Origin: Rhodocyclaceae bacterium
GTDB taxonomy: Bacteria > Pseudomonadota > Gammaproteobacteria > Burkholderiales > Usitatibacteraceae
Direction of reading: 5' to 3'
Length of the DNA stretch: 64,000 nt
NCBI GenBank assembly: GCA_020247395.1
Contig: JADCJC010000003.1
Coordinates: forward strand, 62,001-126,000
Under the pieces are notes generated by a model. The model did no database searches. It was not told the origin of the DNA and worked only from the letters and a program-made list of their open reading frames with translations. Of this stretch, positions 36,001 through 46,175 are shown piece after piece (position 1 is the stretch's first letter; the number at the start of each line of letters is the position of its first letter). The translations under genes and the position numbers were made by a program.

Positions 36001-38367
36001 ATGCCTACTTCCATGCTTGAGCGTCTTGCTCTCGAAGTTTCCGCCCAGCCAAATCAAATCGCGGCAGCAATAGCGCTCCTCGATGAGGGGGCGACGGTGC
36101 CATTTATCTCGCGTTACCGTAAAGAAGCCACCGGCGGGCTCGATGACACTCAGCTGCGACTGCTAGAAGAGCGTCTGCGTTATCTGCGCGAGTTGGAAGA
36201 CCGGCGCACAGTCATTCTGGGAAACATCGCGTCGCAGGGCAAGATGACCGACGAGTTGAAGTCCGCGATCACCAATGCGGTGGATAAAACCACCCTAGAA
36301 GATTTGTATCTTCCCTACAAACAAAAGCGCCGCACCAAGGCCATGATTGCGCGCGAAGCCGGGCTTGAGCCGCTGGCTGGTGCCCTCTTGGCAGATCCAT
36401 CCTTATCGCCGGAGATCGAAGCGGGGAAGTATTTGTCTGCCGAACCTAAAACTGCCGAGAAAGACACCGCTGTTCCGGATGTGAAAGCGGCGCTCGAAGG
36501 TGCGAAACAAATCTTGATGGAGCGCTTTGCCGAGGACGCCGGGTTGATCAGTCGTGTGCGTGATTACCTGTTGGCGCACGGCGTTGTTGAATCCAAGTTG
36601 ATCGAAGGGCAGGAAGACAAAGGCGCAAAATTCGCCGACTACTTTGCCTACGCGGAAACCCTACGAACCATTCCCTCACATCGCGCCCTAGCACTGTTTC
36701 GCGGTCGGAATGAAGGTGTGTTGACGGTGGCGTTGCGTCTGGATAGCGAAGAAGAAAAACCGGCATGGAGTGCGCCGTTTAATCCAGTTGAAGACATGAT
36801 TGCGCAATTTGCCAACGTGGCCAACAAGGCGCGGCCTGGCGACAAGTGGTTATGTGAAGTCGTGCGCTGGACTTGGCGCATCAAGCTTTCGATGCATCTC
36901 GAAACTGAGTTGATGACGGCCTTGCGCGAACGCGCGGAGACCGAAGCCATCAATGTATTCGCACGCAACTTAAAGGACCTGCTGCTCGCCGCACCCGCCG
37001 GGCCACGCGCCACCATGGGTCTGGACCCGGGTATTCGCACCGGCGTGAAAGTCGCGGTCGTGGATAAAACCGGCAAGGTTGTCGATACCGCAACCATCTA
37101 TCCGCACGAACCACGGCGCGATTGGGACGGCGCGCTTACGGTGTTGGGCGCGCTGGCGATCAAACACAATGTGGATCTGATCTCCATCGGCAACGGTACC
37201 GCTTCGCGTGAGACTGACAAACTGGCCGGGGATTTGATCAAGTTGATTCAGAAAGCGCAACCTACACGCAAGATCACCAAGATTGTGGTCTCTGAAGCGG
37301 GCGCATCGGTTTACTCGGCGTCAGAGTTTGCGTCCAAAGAGTTGCCGAATCTGGATGTCTCATTGCGCGGCGCAGTATCAATTGCACGACGCTTGCAAGA
37401 CCCGCTCGCCGAGCTGGTTAAGATCGACCCGAAGTCCATTGGTGTGGGCCAATATCAGCACGACTTGAATCAATCACAACTCGCGCGTTCACTCGATGCC
37501 GTGGTTGAAGACTGTGTAAACGCGGTTGGTGTCGATGTGAACACCGCCTCGGCGGCGCTGCTTGCACGTGTATCGGGGCTGACCTCATCGGTGGCCGCCA
37601 ATATCGTGAACCACCGAAACACACATGGGGCGTTTGCCACGCGGGAAGCATTAAAGAAAGTGCCGCGTTTGGGTGACAAAGCGTTTGAACAAGCAGCGGG
37701 TTTTCTGCGCATCCCGAACGGCGAAAGCCCGCTCGATGCGTCGTCCGTACACCCGGAAGCTTATCCGCTGGTGGAAAAAATATTGGCTGACATTCAGAAA
37801 GACGTGAAGGCAGTAATGGGCGACGCCAAACTGCTGAAGAGTCTGCGCGCGGAGAAGTACGCGGATGAAAAGTTCGGTGTGCCAACCATTACCGACATTC
37901 TCAAGGAACTCGAAAAACCCGGGCGCGATCCGCGTCCCGAGTTCACCACGGCGACCTTCCACGACGGCGTCGAAACGCTGAACGATCTACAGCCGGGAAT
38001 GATTCTGGAAGGCGTGATCACCAACGTGGCCGCCTTCGGCGCGTTTGTCGATATCGGTGTTCATCAAGATGGACTAATCCACATCTCCGCACTTGCGGAA
38101 AAGTTCGTCAAAGATGCACACGACGTTGTGAAAGCCGGCCAAGTGGTGAAAGTCAAAGTGCTTGAGGTCGATGTCAAACGGCAGCGCGTGGCGTTGACGA
38201 TGCGGCTAAACGACACACCTACCAGAAGCACAAACCCAAGCAATGGCGGGGGTTTTCAGGCAAAACCATCCCAAACTGCCCGTCAGATGGCGAGTTTGAA
38301 ATCTGCCGCGCCTGCGGGTGCCAGCGCGATGGCGGAAGCGTTTGCGAAACTGAAGGGCAAGTGCTAG
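36001..38367 (+). CDS. tex: RNA-binding transcriptional accessory protein Tex
   Basis: Cytoplasmic nucleic-acid-binding protein of 788 residues with the full Tex layout: N-terminal helical part ([23 protein letters not shown]), YqgF/RNase-H-like fold ([21 protein letters not shown]), helix-hairpin-helix pair ([21 protein letters not shown] and [19 protein letters not shown]) and an S1 domain at about 664-737 ([21 protein letters not shown]). Tex is conserved in bacteria and affects transcription and transcript rescue. The C-terminal tail after S1 includes a stretch [11 protein letters not shown] that reappears at 54864-54898. The ATG at 36001 fits the family start. Confidence 0.96.
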   Translation: MPTSMLERLALEVSAQPNQIAAAIALLDEGATVPFISRYRKEATGGLDDTQLRLLEERLRYLRELEDRRTVILGNIASQGKMTDELKSAITNAVDKTTLEDLYLPYKQKRRTKAMIAREAGLEPLAGALLADPSLSPEIEAGKYLSAEPKTAEKDTAVPDVKAALEGAKQILMERFAEDAGLISRVRDYLLAHGVVESKLIEGQEDKGAKFADYFAYAETLRTIPSHRALALFRGRNEGVLTVALRLDSEEEKPAWSAPFNPVEDMIAQFANVANKARPGDKWLCEVVRWTWRIKLSMHLETELMTALRERAETEAINVFARNLKDLLLAAPAGPRATMGLDPGIRTGVKVAVVDKTGKVVDTATIYPHEPRRDWDGALTVLGALAIKHNVDLISIGNGTASRETDKLAGDLIKLIQKAQPTRKITKIVVSEAGASVYSASEFASKELPNLDVSLRGAVSIARRLQDPLAELVKIDPKSIGVGQYQHDLNQSQLARSLDAVVEDCVNAVGVDVNTASAALLARVSGLTSSVAANIVNHRNTHGAFATREALKKVPRLGDKAFEQAAGFLRIPNGESPLDASSVHPEAYPLVEKILADIQKDVKAVMGDAKLLKSLRAEKYADEKFGVPTITDILKELEKPGRDPRPEFTTATFHDGVETLNDLQPGMILEGVITNVAAFGAFVDIGVHQDGLIHISALAEKFVKDAHDVVKAGQVVKVKVLEVDVKRQRVALTMRLNDTPTRSTNPSNGGGFQAKPSQTARQMASLKSAAPAGASAMAEAFAKLKGKC

Positions 38368-38385
38368 CGAGTTGTTTGGCCTTGG

Positions 38386-39669
38386 CTAGCCAAACAGTAA
38401 GCGCGGCAACCAAAGTGAGAATGCCGGTACAAAGGTAACGCCTAAGAGGGCAACAACCAATGCAGCGTAGAACGGCAGAATTGTCTTCATCACGTCGCTA
38501 ACGGAGATCCCGCCTATTGCACACCCGACAAATTGGGTTGTGCCGACCGGCGGCGTGTTTAGCCCAAGCGCGCAGTTCAGCAGCAACATGATTCCGAACT
38601 GCACTGGGTCCATTCCGTATTTCGCGGCGATCGGCAGAAAAATCGGCGTACAAATCAGAATGGTCGCCGCCATGTCGAGGAAGGTTCCCAGCCCAAACAA
38701 GATCAGATTGATCAACAGGAAGATAACCCATGGGTTGGTCGAAATCGCCGCGAGGAGATCGCCGGTCACTTCAGCAACTTGATACAGGGCGAGCAAATAC
38801 TGAAGCATCGTTGATACGCCGATCAGCAGGAGCACGACGCCGGTCGTTTTGACGGCTTTTTTCGCTGCGAGCATGAGTTTTTCCATCGTCATCGTGCGAT
38901 ATACGACCGAAGTCAGTACCAACGAATAGATGACGGCGGCGGCGGCAGACTCAGTCGCGGTAAACACGCCCGAAAGAATCCCCACCAGAATGATGACAAT
39001 GATCATAAGCCCAGGAGCGGCGGCGGCAGCAGTGCGCCAAATCTGCGGCCATCCGGGAAAAATGTCGGCGGGGTAGCCGCGTTTGATCGCAACAAAATAT
39101 GCGGCGGCCAGCATGCAGATGGTCAGCACGATCGACGGAACTACACCTGCGGCAATCAACGAGCTTATCGAGACCGTTCCACCAGCCGCAAGTGAATAAA
39201 TGATCATGTTGTGGCTGGTCGGCATCAGCGCGCCAACGAGCGACGCATGTGTGGTTACGTTCACCGCGTAGTCGGTGTCGTAACCTTCCTTTTTCATCAT
39301 GGGAATCATTACCGAGCCCATTGCCGACACATCGGCGACTGGTGAGCCTGAGACGCCGCCGAACAGCGTACACGCAACAACGTTAGACATTCCCAGGCCG
39401 CCGCGGATGTGACCCACCATGCTCCGCGCAAGGTTCACAATCTTGTCGGCGATTCCCCCGTGCAGCATCAACTCACCGCTGAAGATGAAAAACGGGATCG
39501 CCAGAAATGAAAAGATGTTCATTCCAGACATCATTTGCTGGAAGAGAACGGCGACCGGTAATCCTTCAACCAAGATCGTACAAATTGCCGACAGCCCAAT
39601 CGCAAACGCGACCGGCACACCCAGCAGCAAAAAAACTAAAAATGAAATTCCTAAGGTTGCTAGTTCCAT
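38386..39669 (-). CDS. dctM: TRAP transporter large permease
   Basis: The large inner-membrane subunit (427 residues) of a tripartite ATP-independent periplasmic transporter. It has about 12 hydrophobic segments and DctM features: GVPVAFAIGLSA, the SGxxxAD-like GVSGSPVADVSAMG loop, MIPMMKKEGYD and GLNTPPVGTTQFV. It moves organic acids with sodium. The context suggests sugar acids from pectin. ATG 39669 is used; a GTG 9 bases earlier is possible. It is last in the order dctP, dctQ, dctM. The gene ends 18 bases from tex on the other strand, with no clear terminator. Confidence 0.92.
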   Translation of the reverse strand: MELATLGISFLVFLLLGVPVAFAIGLSAICTILVEGLPVAVLFQQMMSGMNIFSFLAIPFFIFSGELMLHGGIADKIVNLARSMVGHIRGGLGMSNVVACTLFGGVSGSPVADVSAMGSVMIPMMKKEGYDTDYAVNVTTHASLVGALMPTSHNMIIYSLAAGGTVSISSLIAAGVVPSIVLTICMLAAAYFVAIKRGYPADIFPGWPQIWRTAAAAAPGLMIIVIILVGILSGVFTATESAAAAVIYSLVLTSVVYRTMTMEKLMLAAKKAVKTTGVVLLLIGVSTMLQYLLALYQVAEVTGDLLAAISTNPWVIFLLINLILFGLGTFLDMAATILICTPIFLPIAAKYGMDPVQFGIMLLLNCALGLNTPPVGTTQFVGCAIGGISVSDVMKTILPFYAALVVALLGVTFVPAFSLWLPRLLFG

Positions 39670-39736
39670 ATTGCCCACTCGTTGTCTGTCGTCCTCCAGC
39701 CGGGGCTGACGCGAAATTTTTTGCCGGTTGTTACGG

Positions 39737-40219
39737 CTACTCGGCCCGCTTACCTGAAATGGTCGAGATGATTTGCTCGATAGAAAAAGTGACGATCAAG
39801 ATCCCTGAAACGACTAGCGGGACATAACGTACCGCCTCGGAGAGATGCAGGTTTGGCATCTTGTATCCGGCCACTGACTCGCCGAGAACCCAGCCGTTGT
39901 AGATCATTGCGACACCGAATAAAGCGACCAGCACTTGAATCAACACCTGAAACCACCGGCGGGGACCGCTCGGGATCATTTCCAAGAGTAGGTCAAAGCC
40001 TAGATGGCCGGCATCCCTGACGCCGATGGCGGCACCGATAAGAGTGACGTAAAGGATCAACACCAAAGCGAGGTTTTCTGCCCAAGTGGGGGAGTCGTTG
40101 AGCACATAACGTCCAAACACCTGTAGCCCGACCACGGCAATAATCGCGAACAAGCCTGCGACACAAACGGCCATTCCAACCTTGGCGGAGAAACGATTAA
40201 CAGTGGTCAGAAATTGCAT
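39737..40219 (-). CDS. dctQ: TRAP transporter small permease
   Basis: The small membrane subunit, 160 residues with four hydrophobic segments. DctQ features are FGRYVLNDSPTWAENLALVLILYVTLIGAA and the RDAGHLGFDLL stretch between helices 2 and 3. It starts 9 bases after dctP and ends 67 bases before dctM, consistent with one operon. Confidence 0.9.
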   Translation of the reverse strand: MQFLTTVNRFSAKVGMAVCVAGLFAIIAVVGLQVFGRYVLNDSPTWAENLALVLILYVTLIGAAIGVRDAGHLGFDLLLEMIPSGPRRWFQVLIQVLVALFGVAMIYNGWVLGESVAGYKMPNLHLSEAVRYVPLVVSGILIVTFSIEQIISTISGKRAE

Positions 40220-40228
40220 CTTTCGCGC

Positions 40229-41194
40229 CTACTTAGTTTCTTGAATTCTCGTTACGAGACTCTTCAGTTTCTCGGTATTGGCGAATCTTGCGTACACCGG
40301 CTTCATGGCGTTCACAAACTCCTGCCGGTTCGCGATAGGGTTGATCTGTACCTTTGCCGCCAGAATCGTCTGGCGCGCCTTTGCTTCGCGCTCATCCCAT
40401 AACTTGCGCATATGCGGCACAGAGTCTTTGGCTGCCTTGCGAATTAGTAGCTGGTCTTCCTTGCTGAGTTTGTCCCACACACGTTTGGAGAACACAAGAA
40501 TGTCGGGCGCGTGGGAGTGTTCGCTCACGTTGTAAAACTTCGCGGCTTCGAAGTGTCGCGATGCTTCGTAAGAGGGAATGTTGTTTTCTGCTGCGTCAAC
40601 AATTCCCGTTTTCAGCGCGGTGTACACCTCGCCCAGCGGCATTGGTGTCGGGTTTGCACCCAACGATTGGATCATGGCGACGAATAGATCGGACTGGGGT
40701 ACCCGCACCTTCATGCCCTTCATATCCGCCAAAGAATTAATCGGCTTTTTCGCGGTATAGAACGAGCGTGAACCTCCGTCATAAAGCGCGAGCCCTATAA
40801 GGCCCTGCGATTCCATGGAGGCAAGTATTTCGTCGCCGATTGACCCGTCGTAGACTTTGCGCATGTGTTCCACCGAGCGGAACAAGAATGGCAGACCGGT
40901 TACGATTGTTTCCGGCACAACACTATTCAGCGCGCCTGCGTGAACCCGCATCATGTCGAGCCCGCCGATACGCAGCTGTTCGATGTTGTCTTTTTCACTT
41001 CCCAAGCTGCCGGAAGGATAGACGCGTACGCCTAGGCGACCCTTGGTTTGGTCCGACAACAGCTTGCCCATGTATCGCACGGCGAGGGTTGTTGGGTAGT
41101 CGTTCGGGTGAACTTCGGCCGACCGGAAGTCTCTCGCTTCAACGTGGGTAACGGAGAGTGCGGCGGCCAGTAGCAGCGAATATGCCCAGTTCAT
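40229..41194 (-). CDS. dctP: TRAP transporter substrate-binding protein
   Basis: Periplasmic binding subunit of 321 residues with a signal peptide (MNWAYSLLLAAALSVTHVEA). DctP features: HPNDYPTTLAVRYMGKLL, the GVRVYPSGSLGSEKDNIEQL loop, and the substrate-carboxylate arginine in GMKVRVPQSD. ATG 41194 is preceded by GGTAGG. In this locus the likely ligands are galacturonate-type uronates; that is an inference from context. About 110 bases separate it from the hydratase gene upstream on the same strand. Confidence 0.92.
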   Translation of the reverse strand: MNWAYSLLLAAALSVTHVEARDFRSAEVHPNDYPTTLAVRYMGKLLSDQTKGRLGVRVYPSGSLGSEKDNIEQLRIGGLDMMRVHAGALNSVVPETIVTGLPFLFRSVEHMRKVYDGSIGDEILASMESQGLIGLALYDGGSRSFYTAKKPINSLADMKGMKVRVPQSDLFVAMIQSLGANPTPMPLGEVYTALKTGIVDAAENNIPSYEASRHFEAAKFYNVSEHSHAPDILVFSKRVWDKLSKEDQLLIRKAAKDSVPHMRKLWDEREAKARQTILAAKVQINPIANRQEFVNAMKPVYARFANTEKLKSLVTRIQETK

Positions 41195-41304
41195 ACCTAC
41201 CGTCTTACTTTGTTTGCATCCGTGCTTCGGATTGCTCGATTCTTGACTAGTCATTGTCGTCACGCCTTCTCTGAGGAAGAGATCTCTTGCCTGCCGCTAC
41301 CTGC

Positions 41305-42123
41305 CTATCCCTGCACTGAGTCGATTAAACAGCTCGTCGTGAATCTGTCGGCGAATTGTGCCTTTACAGTCTGTCCTTTGCGCACGGGATGTACGCCGGT
41401 AATCGCGCCAGATGAAATCCAGCTTCCAGCCGGCAAGCTGATTCCGCGCTGCGCAAGTAACTCCAGCAGAAAACGTACCGACCCCATTGGCCCGTCTGGA
41501 AACGCGTTAGCCGAACCTTGACCGGCACATTCTTGGTCGATAAAAAGCTGAACCGTCCAATCGGCAAAACTGCTTTCGCGCCAACCGGGGATCTCCGGGC
41601 CGATGACGAGTCCGTTGTTGTTACCAAAATCGGACACGGTCACGGCTGGTCCCAAGTCGTTGATGGTCGGCAAGGGCGAGCTCGCGATTTCGAGGCCGAC
41701 GTGAACACGGTCAATGATTGCGGCTGCTTCTTCGATCGAAAACTTTTGCTGGCCGGGTTTAGGTGCGGTGCCGACGTGGAGCAGGAACTCGGCTTCCGCT
41801 GCGCCGAATCCCGTGGGATAGGTACGCCCAATACACGCTTTGCCGGTTGATTCCGGGCTGCTGGCATATTGGACGGAGCGCAAGAAAATTGGGCCGGCGA
41901 GGCGGTCCGCGCCGAATTCGGCTGACATGGGAGGCATGATCCTGCCGACCTTCCACCCAGCGACGGTGTCGTGCATGCGTGAAATTCCGGCGTCCTGAAT
42001 TTTGTAGGCTTGTTCAAGGCTTGCCGGCGGCAACCCCGGGTATGCTGGCAGCCCGCGTCCGGCCAGTCGCGCCGATACAAACTGCTCGGCGATGTCATCC
42101 TCTGAAATTACGCTTGGTGGCAC
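41305..42123 (-). CDS. 2-keto-4-pentenoate hydratase / fumarylacetoacetase-family enzyme
   Basis: A 272-residue enzyme of the MhpD branch. Metal-ligand glutamates are visible in FGAAEAEFLLHVG and in VHVGLEIASSPLP, and the ending GAITGVHPVRKGQTVKAQF is typical. MhpD hydrates 2-hydroxypentadienoate in aromatic breakdown, which does not fit the surrounding uronate genes, so a keto-acid of the pectin path is the more likely substrate. The start is GTG 42123 with GGAG 5 bases before it; the ATG and TTG codons further upstream (42189-42225) lie on the promoter and operator. It is the first gene of a probable dctPQM operon. Confidence 0.78.
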   Translation of the reverse strand: MPPSVISEDDIAEQFVSARLAGRGLPAYPGLPPASLEQAYKIQDAGISRMHDTVAGWKVGRIMPPMSAEFGADRLAGPIFLRSVQYASSPESTGKACIGRTYPTGFGAAEAEFLLHVGTAPKPGQQKFSIEEAAAIIDRVHVGLEIASSPLPTINDLGPAVTVSDFGNNNGLVIGPEIPGWRESSFADWTVQLFIDQECAGQGSANAFPDGPMGSVRFLLELLAQRGISLPAGSWISSGAITGVHPVRKGQTVKAQFADRFTTSCLIDSVQG

Positions 42124-42189
42124 CTTAGCTCCGTTGGAAGATTGTGTGCAAGATTCCGCCGCGATCGAACCGCTGGCAAGTGATTGCAT

Positions 42190-42235
42190 CGAAGTCATGC
42201 TAAAGGAAACCGGTGTCATTTGCAAGTTGGCTTGG
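42190..42235 (-). promoter_or_regulatory. Hydratase/TRAP promoter with ACCGGT-type operator
   Basis: On the minus strand TTGCAA and TAGCAT are spaced by 17 bases, and the spacer is filled by the operator-like ATGACACCGGTTT (plus-strand 42207-42221). A repressor bound there would block polymerase. The same motif occurs before kduI, the pectate lyase and the TonB receptor. One base (T for A) differs from the other three copies. Confidence 0.65.
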
Positions 42236-42384
42236 CGGTAGCCTGCCTATCGGCGGCGAATTGCCGGGCGGCATCCAACGATTTCCGACGCTGGCAAGGG
42301 CGGTGGTTGGTGCTTTCCACCGCCACCGCGTCCCGGATTGAGGCGGTCGAGGCGTATTCAGGTCACGCCTGTTATGATTCGCGC

Positions 42385-43440
42385 ATGAAGAACGCGGAGA
42401 AATTGAACGAAACACCCGCCTCCAAGCCAACCATTAATGACATTGCGCGGCTCGCCGGAGTATCAAAGAAGACCGTAAGCCGAGTGATTAATCGCTCGCC
42501 GCTGCTCAATGAAGACACTCGCGAACGTGTCGAGGCGGTCATTCGGGAAACCGGTTACGTGCCGAATCCCCAGGCACGTGCTCTCGCGCTGGGACGCAAC
42601 TTCCTTATCGGGTTGATTCACGATAACCCGAATGCGCAGATGATTCTCAATATGCAACAAGGCATCCTTGAGGCTCTCCACGGTACAGAGTTTGAGTTGG
42701 TGGTGCGGCCGGTAGACCGTGGTTCTGCGACGATGTTGAGCGACGTGCGGGGGTTCCTTGAACGCCAGCGCCTATTCGGCGTTGTCATCCTGCCGCCAAT
42801 TTCTGAAAACGATCAACTCGCTGAACTGTGTGACGAAATTGGCTGCCGCTACGTAAGGATGGGTTCCGCCGTTCTCGACGACGCCGACCATATGGTTGCA
42901 TCAAATGATCGTGACGCCGTGGTTGAAGCGATCCGTTACCTTATCTCGCAGGGTCATTCGCGCATCGGGCTGATTGCCGGGCCACACGGATTCAGGTCCG
43001 CGCGGGAGCGTCGCGAAGGATTTGAAATTGCTCTGGCGGAGGCCGGCATCAAGTTGCCGCGCAGTTTGGTTGCCGACGGACACTACACGTTTGAATCAGG
43101 CATTGCCGCCACAGACAGCCTTCTCGATCTTTCACCCAGACCGACGGCAATTTTTGCCTGCAATGATGAAATGGCCGCTGGGGTATTGTTTGCCGCGCGC
43201 GAACGTGGACTGCGAGTACCTGAAGATCTTTCGATCATTGGCTTTGACGACACGCCGATCGCATCACGTGTCTGGCCACCGTTGACCACCGTTCGTTGGC
43301 CCATCATCGCGATGGGCCGATCGGCGGCGTTGAAATTAATCAGCGGCTCCATTGCCCACGCAGATGAAGTCACCGAGCCTTCGACATTTTTTTCCACACT
43401 GATTCGACGTGGATCCGTGGTGCCGCCGGCAAAGGCCTGA
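42385..43440 (+). CDS. LacI-family transcriptional regulator
   Basis: A 351-residue LacI-type regulator. The helix-turn-helix starts about residue 17 (TINDIARLAGVSKKTVSRVIN), followed by the hinge (YVPNPQARAL) and a periplasmic-binding-like sugar domain (IGLIAGPHGFRSARERREGF, AIFACNDEMAAGVLFAARERGL, IIGFDDTPIASRVWPPLTTV). It is divergent from the hydratase and upstream of kduI in the same direction. It is the obvious candidate to bind the four TGACACCGGTTAC sites. The ATG at 42385 is used since upstream codons do not fit the family. A KDG or uronate effector is inferred. Confidence 0.9.
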   Translation: MKNAEKLNETPASKPTINDIARLAGVSKKTVSRVINRSPLLNEDTRERVEAVIRETGYVPNPQARALALGRNFLIGLIHDNPNAQMILNMQQGILEALHGTEFELVVRPVDRGSATMLSDVRGFLERQRLFGVVILPPISENDQLAELCDEIGCRYVRMGSAVLDDADHMVASNDRDAVVEAIRYLISQGHSRIGLIAGPHGFRSARERREGFEIALAEAGIKLPRSLVADGHYTFESGIAATDSLLDLSPRPTAIFACNDEMAAGVLFAARERGLRVPEDLSIIGFDDTPIASRVWPPLTTVRWPIIAMGRSAALKLISGSIAHADEVTEPSTFFSTLIRRGSVVPPAKA

Positions 43441-43467
43441 TTCATTTAGCTGCTCCATGCGCATCGC

Positions 43468-43496
43468 TTGCAGAAGAGTTTGACACCGGTTACCAT
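43468..43496 (+). promoter_or_regulatory. kduI promoter with ACCGGT-type operator
   Basis: TTGCAG and TACCAT are 17 bases apart, and TGACACCGGTTACC (43481-43494) overlaps the -10 element. Position and sequence match the three other copies in the locus. The kduI ATG follows about 40 bases downstream with a CGGAG site. Confidence 0.65.
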
Positions 43497-43534
43497 TCGA
43501 ATCTTCCTTGATTTGAATTCCAACGGAGCCCCGC

Positions 43535-44371
43535 ATGTTCGAAAAAACTTACCACGCCACCCATCCCGACATGATGGATGGTGTGACCAACGATCAACTG
43601 CGTGATCGGCATCTGGTCGCCGATTTGTTCCAGGCCGGAAGTGTGACCTTGAATTACTCTCACAACGAACGGTTCGTGATTGGTGGCGCGGTTCCATCGG
43701 GCGGATCGATCAAGCTCCCAGCACAAACTGAACCCGCCAGCGCAGCAGGCAAGCCGTTCCTCGATCGCCGCGAAATGGGTGTGATTAACGTCGGCAGCGG
43801 TGAAGGTGCGGTGGTGGTCGACGGCGTGCGGGTAACCATGCAGCCGCACGATTGTGTGTATGTACCGATGGGTTCGGTTGACGTCACCTTCGAGGGCGAA
43901 CACGCGCGCTACTATCTGGCCTCGCTACCGTCGCATAAGGTTTGTCCACTAAAGAAGATCTCGATTGCCGAAGCCAATCCATTACACCGCGGCGACCTCG
44001 AGAACTCAAACAAACGAACCATTTATCAATTGGTCATTCCCGGCATTTGTGAAAGCGCGCAGCTGCTTTTGGGGCTCACCATTTTGGAGACCGGAAGCGT
44101 GTGGAACACCATGCCGCCGCACCTTCACGACCGTCGCAGCGAGATCTACTTTTATTTTGGTCTCGGCGAAAAAGACCGCGTCTTCCATTACATGGGTGAG
44201 CCTGACGCAATGCGCCATGTGGTGATCGAAAACGAACAAGCGGTGATTTCTCCGCCGTGGTCTGTGCATATGGGCTCGGGTACAAAATCGTACGCTTTCA
44301 TTTGGGCCATGGGCGGCGAGAACCTCGACTACGCCGATCTCAACGTGCTCGATATTTGTCAGTTGAAGTAG
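43535..44371 (+). CDS. kduI: 5-keto 4-deoxyuronate isomerase
   Basis: KduI converts 5-keto-4-deoxyuronate, released from pectin by lyases, to 2,5-diketo-3-deoxygluconate. The 278-residue cupin has exactly the E. coli length, and the zinc ligands His196, His198, Glu203 and His245 fall at the same positions ([10 protein letters not shown] and SVHMGSG). It is the first gene of a probable operon with kduD, kdgK and a carboxylesterase, with a 4-base gap to kduD. Confidence 0.95.
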   Translation: MFEKTYHATHPDMMDGVTNDQLRDRHLVADLFQAGSVTLNYSHNERFVIGGAVPSGGSIKLPAQTEPASAAGKPFLDRREMGVINVGSGEGAVVVDGVRVTMQPHDCVYVPMGSVDVTFEGEHARYYLASLPSHKVCPLKKISIAEANPLHRGDLENSNKRTIYQLVIPGICESAQLLLGLTILETGSVWNTMPPHLHDRRSEIYFYFGLGEKDRVFHYMGEPDAMRHVVIENEQAVISPPWSVHMGSGTKSYAFIWAMGGENLDYADLNVLDICQLK

Positions 44372-44375
44372 CCGC

Positions 44376-45131
44376 ATGAGCAACCCCTTCGATTTGGCTG
44401 GCCGCGTAGCCGTCGTCACCGGTGCCAACACCGGTATCGGTCAAGCGATAGCGATTGCGCTCGCGCGCGCCGGGGCAAACGTCGCCTGCGTCGGACGAAG
44501 CGATCCCGCCGAAACACTGGCTTCTATCAGCGCGCTGGGGCGCAAGGCGATTTACATCAAGGCCGATCTCGCGTCTATTGAGCCCGTCGCGCGGATAGTC
44601 GATGAAACCACTGCTGCAATGGGTGGAATTGACATCTTGGTCAACAACGCCGGCATCATCCGCCGCAACGACGCGATCAATTTCACCGAAGAAGATTGGG
44701 ATGCCGTCGTCGACACCAATTTGAAATCCGTGTTTTTCCTGTCACAGGCAGCGGCCAAAGTGATGATGAAGGCCGGGCGCGGCAAGATCATCCACATCGC
44801 CTCAATGCTGACTTTTCAAGGCGGCGTGCGTGTGCCGAGCTACACCGCCGCAAAAAGCGGCCTCGGCGGGCTTACCAAAGCGATGGCCAACGAATGGTGC
44901 GCCAAGGGCATTAATGTCAATGCAATCGCCCCCGGCTATATCGCCACCAACAATACTTCGGCACTTCAGTCAGATGAGACACGCAATCGCCAAATCTTGG
45001 AACGTATTCCCGCCGGAAGATGGGGGCAGCCTGATGACTTGGGCGGTGCCGCGGTATTCTTAGCGTCCTCTGCATCCAATTATGTGAACGGCCACGTGCT
45101 TGCAGTTGACGGCGGTTGGCTCGCCCGTTAA
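44376..45131 (+). CDS. kduD: 2-deoxy-D-gluconate 3-dehydrogenase (KDG-forming SDR)
   Basis: Short-chain dehydrogenase of 251 residues that reduces 2,5-diketo-3-deoxygluconate to 2-keto-3-deoxygluconate with NAD(P)H. It has the TGANTGIG nucleotide loop, NNAG, and catalytic Ser143, Tyr156 and Lys160 (YTAAK), and ends with GHVLAVDGGWLAR. The name follows from the family style and from kduI directly upstream. Confidence 0.93.
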   Translation: MSNPFDLAGRVAVVTGANTGIGQAIAIALARAGANVACVGRSDPAETLASISALGRKAIYIKADLASIEPVARIVDETTAAMGGIDILVNNAGIIRRNDAINFTEEDWDAVVDTNLKSVFFLSQAAAKVMMKAGRGKIIHIASMLTFQGGVRVPSYTAAKSGLGGLTKAMANEWCAKGINVNAIAPGYIATNNTSALQSDETRNRQILERIPAGRWGQPDDLGGAAVFLASSASNYVNGHVLAVDGGWLAR

Positions 45132-45161
45132 TCGGCAGACAATTGCCATCGTACGGATACG

Positions 45162-46175
45162 ATGAACTCCAAACCTACTCTTTTTTTTGGCGAAATACTC
45201 CTAAGGCTTGGCGCGCCCGCCCCGCAAGTGCTGCTGCAATCGCCGCAGCTGGAGGTACACGTCGGTGGCGCAGAAGCTAACGTCGCCGTAGGCTTGGCAT
45301 CACTCGGACATCAAACGTCAGTCATTAGCGCTGTTCCGGACAATGTATTGGGCAGAAGCGCTGTCACGGCGATTCGTGCGCGCGGCGTCGATTGCCGACA
45401 CATCCAATTCAAGCCGGGCCGCATGGGACTGTATTTTCTGTCACCCGGTGCAAGTCTGCGCGCCCCGGAGATCATCTACGATCGCGTCGGTTCAAGTTTT
45501 GCCTTATGCACACCCGATGATTTTGACTGGGACACTTTGCTCGCCGGGGTCGGCCGCCTACATCTCTCGGGCATCACACCTGCGCTGGGACCCGTCTCTG
45601 CCGATGTCACCTTAGCCGCTGCGCGTGCGGCGCGGCGACTGGGTATTCCGATTTCTTTCGACGGCAACTATCGCGCATTGTTGTGGGAGCGCTGGGATAG
45701 CAATCCGCAAGAAATCTTGCACGAATTGTTTGGTTTGGCGGACATTCTGTTTGGCAACCATCGTGACATCTCGCTCGTGCTCGGCCGAACACTTTCTGGC
45801 GACGGCCCTCAGCGACGCCGCGCTGCCGGGGAGGCCGCATTTGTCGCGTTTCCGAATCTGACGTTGATCGCATCGACCTCGCGGCACGTTGAGAACGCAG
45901 ATTGCCATCGTATCGCCGCGCGCGTCGATACACCGACTGAAGAATTTCAAACCGACGAAGTACAGGTGCCCGGAATCGTCGATCGCATCGGCGCTGGTGA
46001 TGCGTTCGCCGCAGGCGTTCTTCATAGCGTGCTGCTTGGCGAGAAGATAACGCACATGGCAAAGAATGGACTTGCGCTAACCTGCCTGAAACACTCGCTA
46101 CCGGGCGACGCCAGTCTGTTCACCGCAGCCGATCTTGCCGCATTCGACGCCGACAACCTTGATGTCCGCAGATGA
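45162..46175 (+). CDS. kdgK: 2-keto-3-deoxygluconate kinase
   Basis: PfkB-family sugar kinase of 337 residues; it phosphorylates KDG to KDPG, the entry to the Entner-Doudoroff split. Features: GEILLRLGAP, the GGAEANVAVGLASLG substrate block, and the catalytic GAGD (Asp280 in RIGAGDAFAAG). No KDPG aldolase gene is present in the window, so it must lie elsewhere. Its end overlaps the next gene's start by 14 bases. Confidence 0.92.
   Translation: MNSKPTLFFGEILLRLGAPAPQVLLQSPQLEVHVGGAEANVAVGLASLGHQTSVISAVPDNVLGRSAVTAIRARGVDCRHIQFKPGRMGLYFLSPGASLRAPEIIYDRVGSSFALCTPDDFDWDTLLAGVGRLHLSGITPALGPVSADVTLAAARAARRLGIPISFDGNYRALLWERWDSNPQEILHELFGLADILFGNHRDISLVLGRTLSGDGPQRRRAAGEAAFVAFPNLTLIASTSRHVENADCHRIAARVDTPTEEFQTDEVQVPGIVDRIGAGDAFAAGVLHSVLLGEKITHMAKNGLALTCLKHSLPGDASLFTAADLAAFDADNLDVRR

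Noticed and set aside
42189-42225. Upstream TTG/ATG starts for the hydratase
   Set aside because: These codons lie on the operator and promoter; GTG 42123 has a clear GGAG and begins at the family N-terminus.
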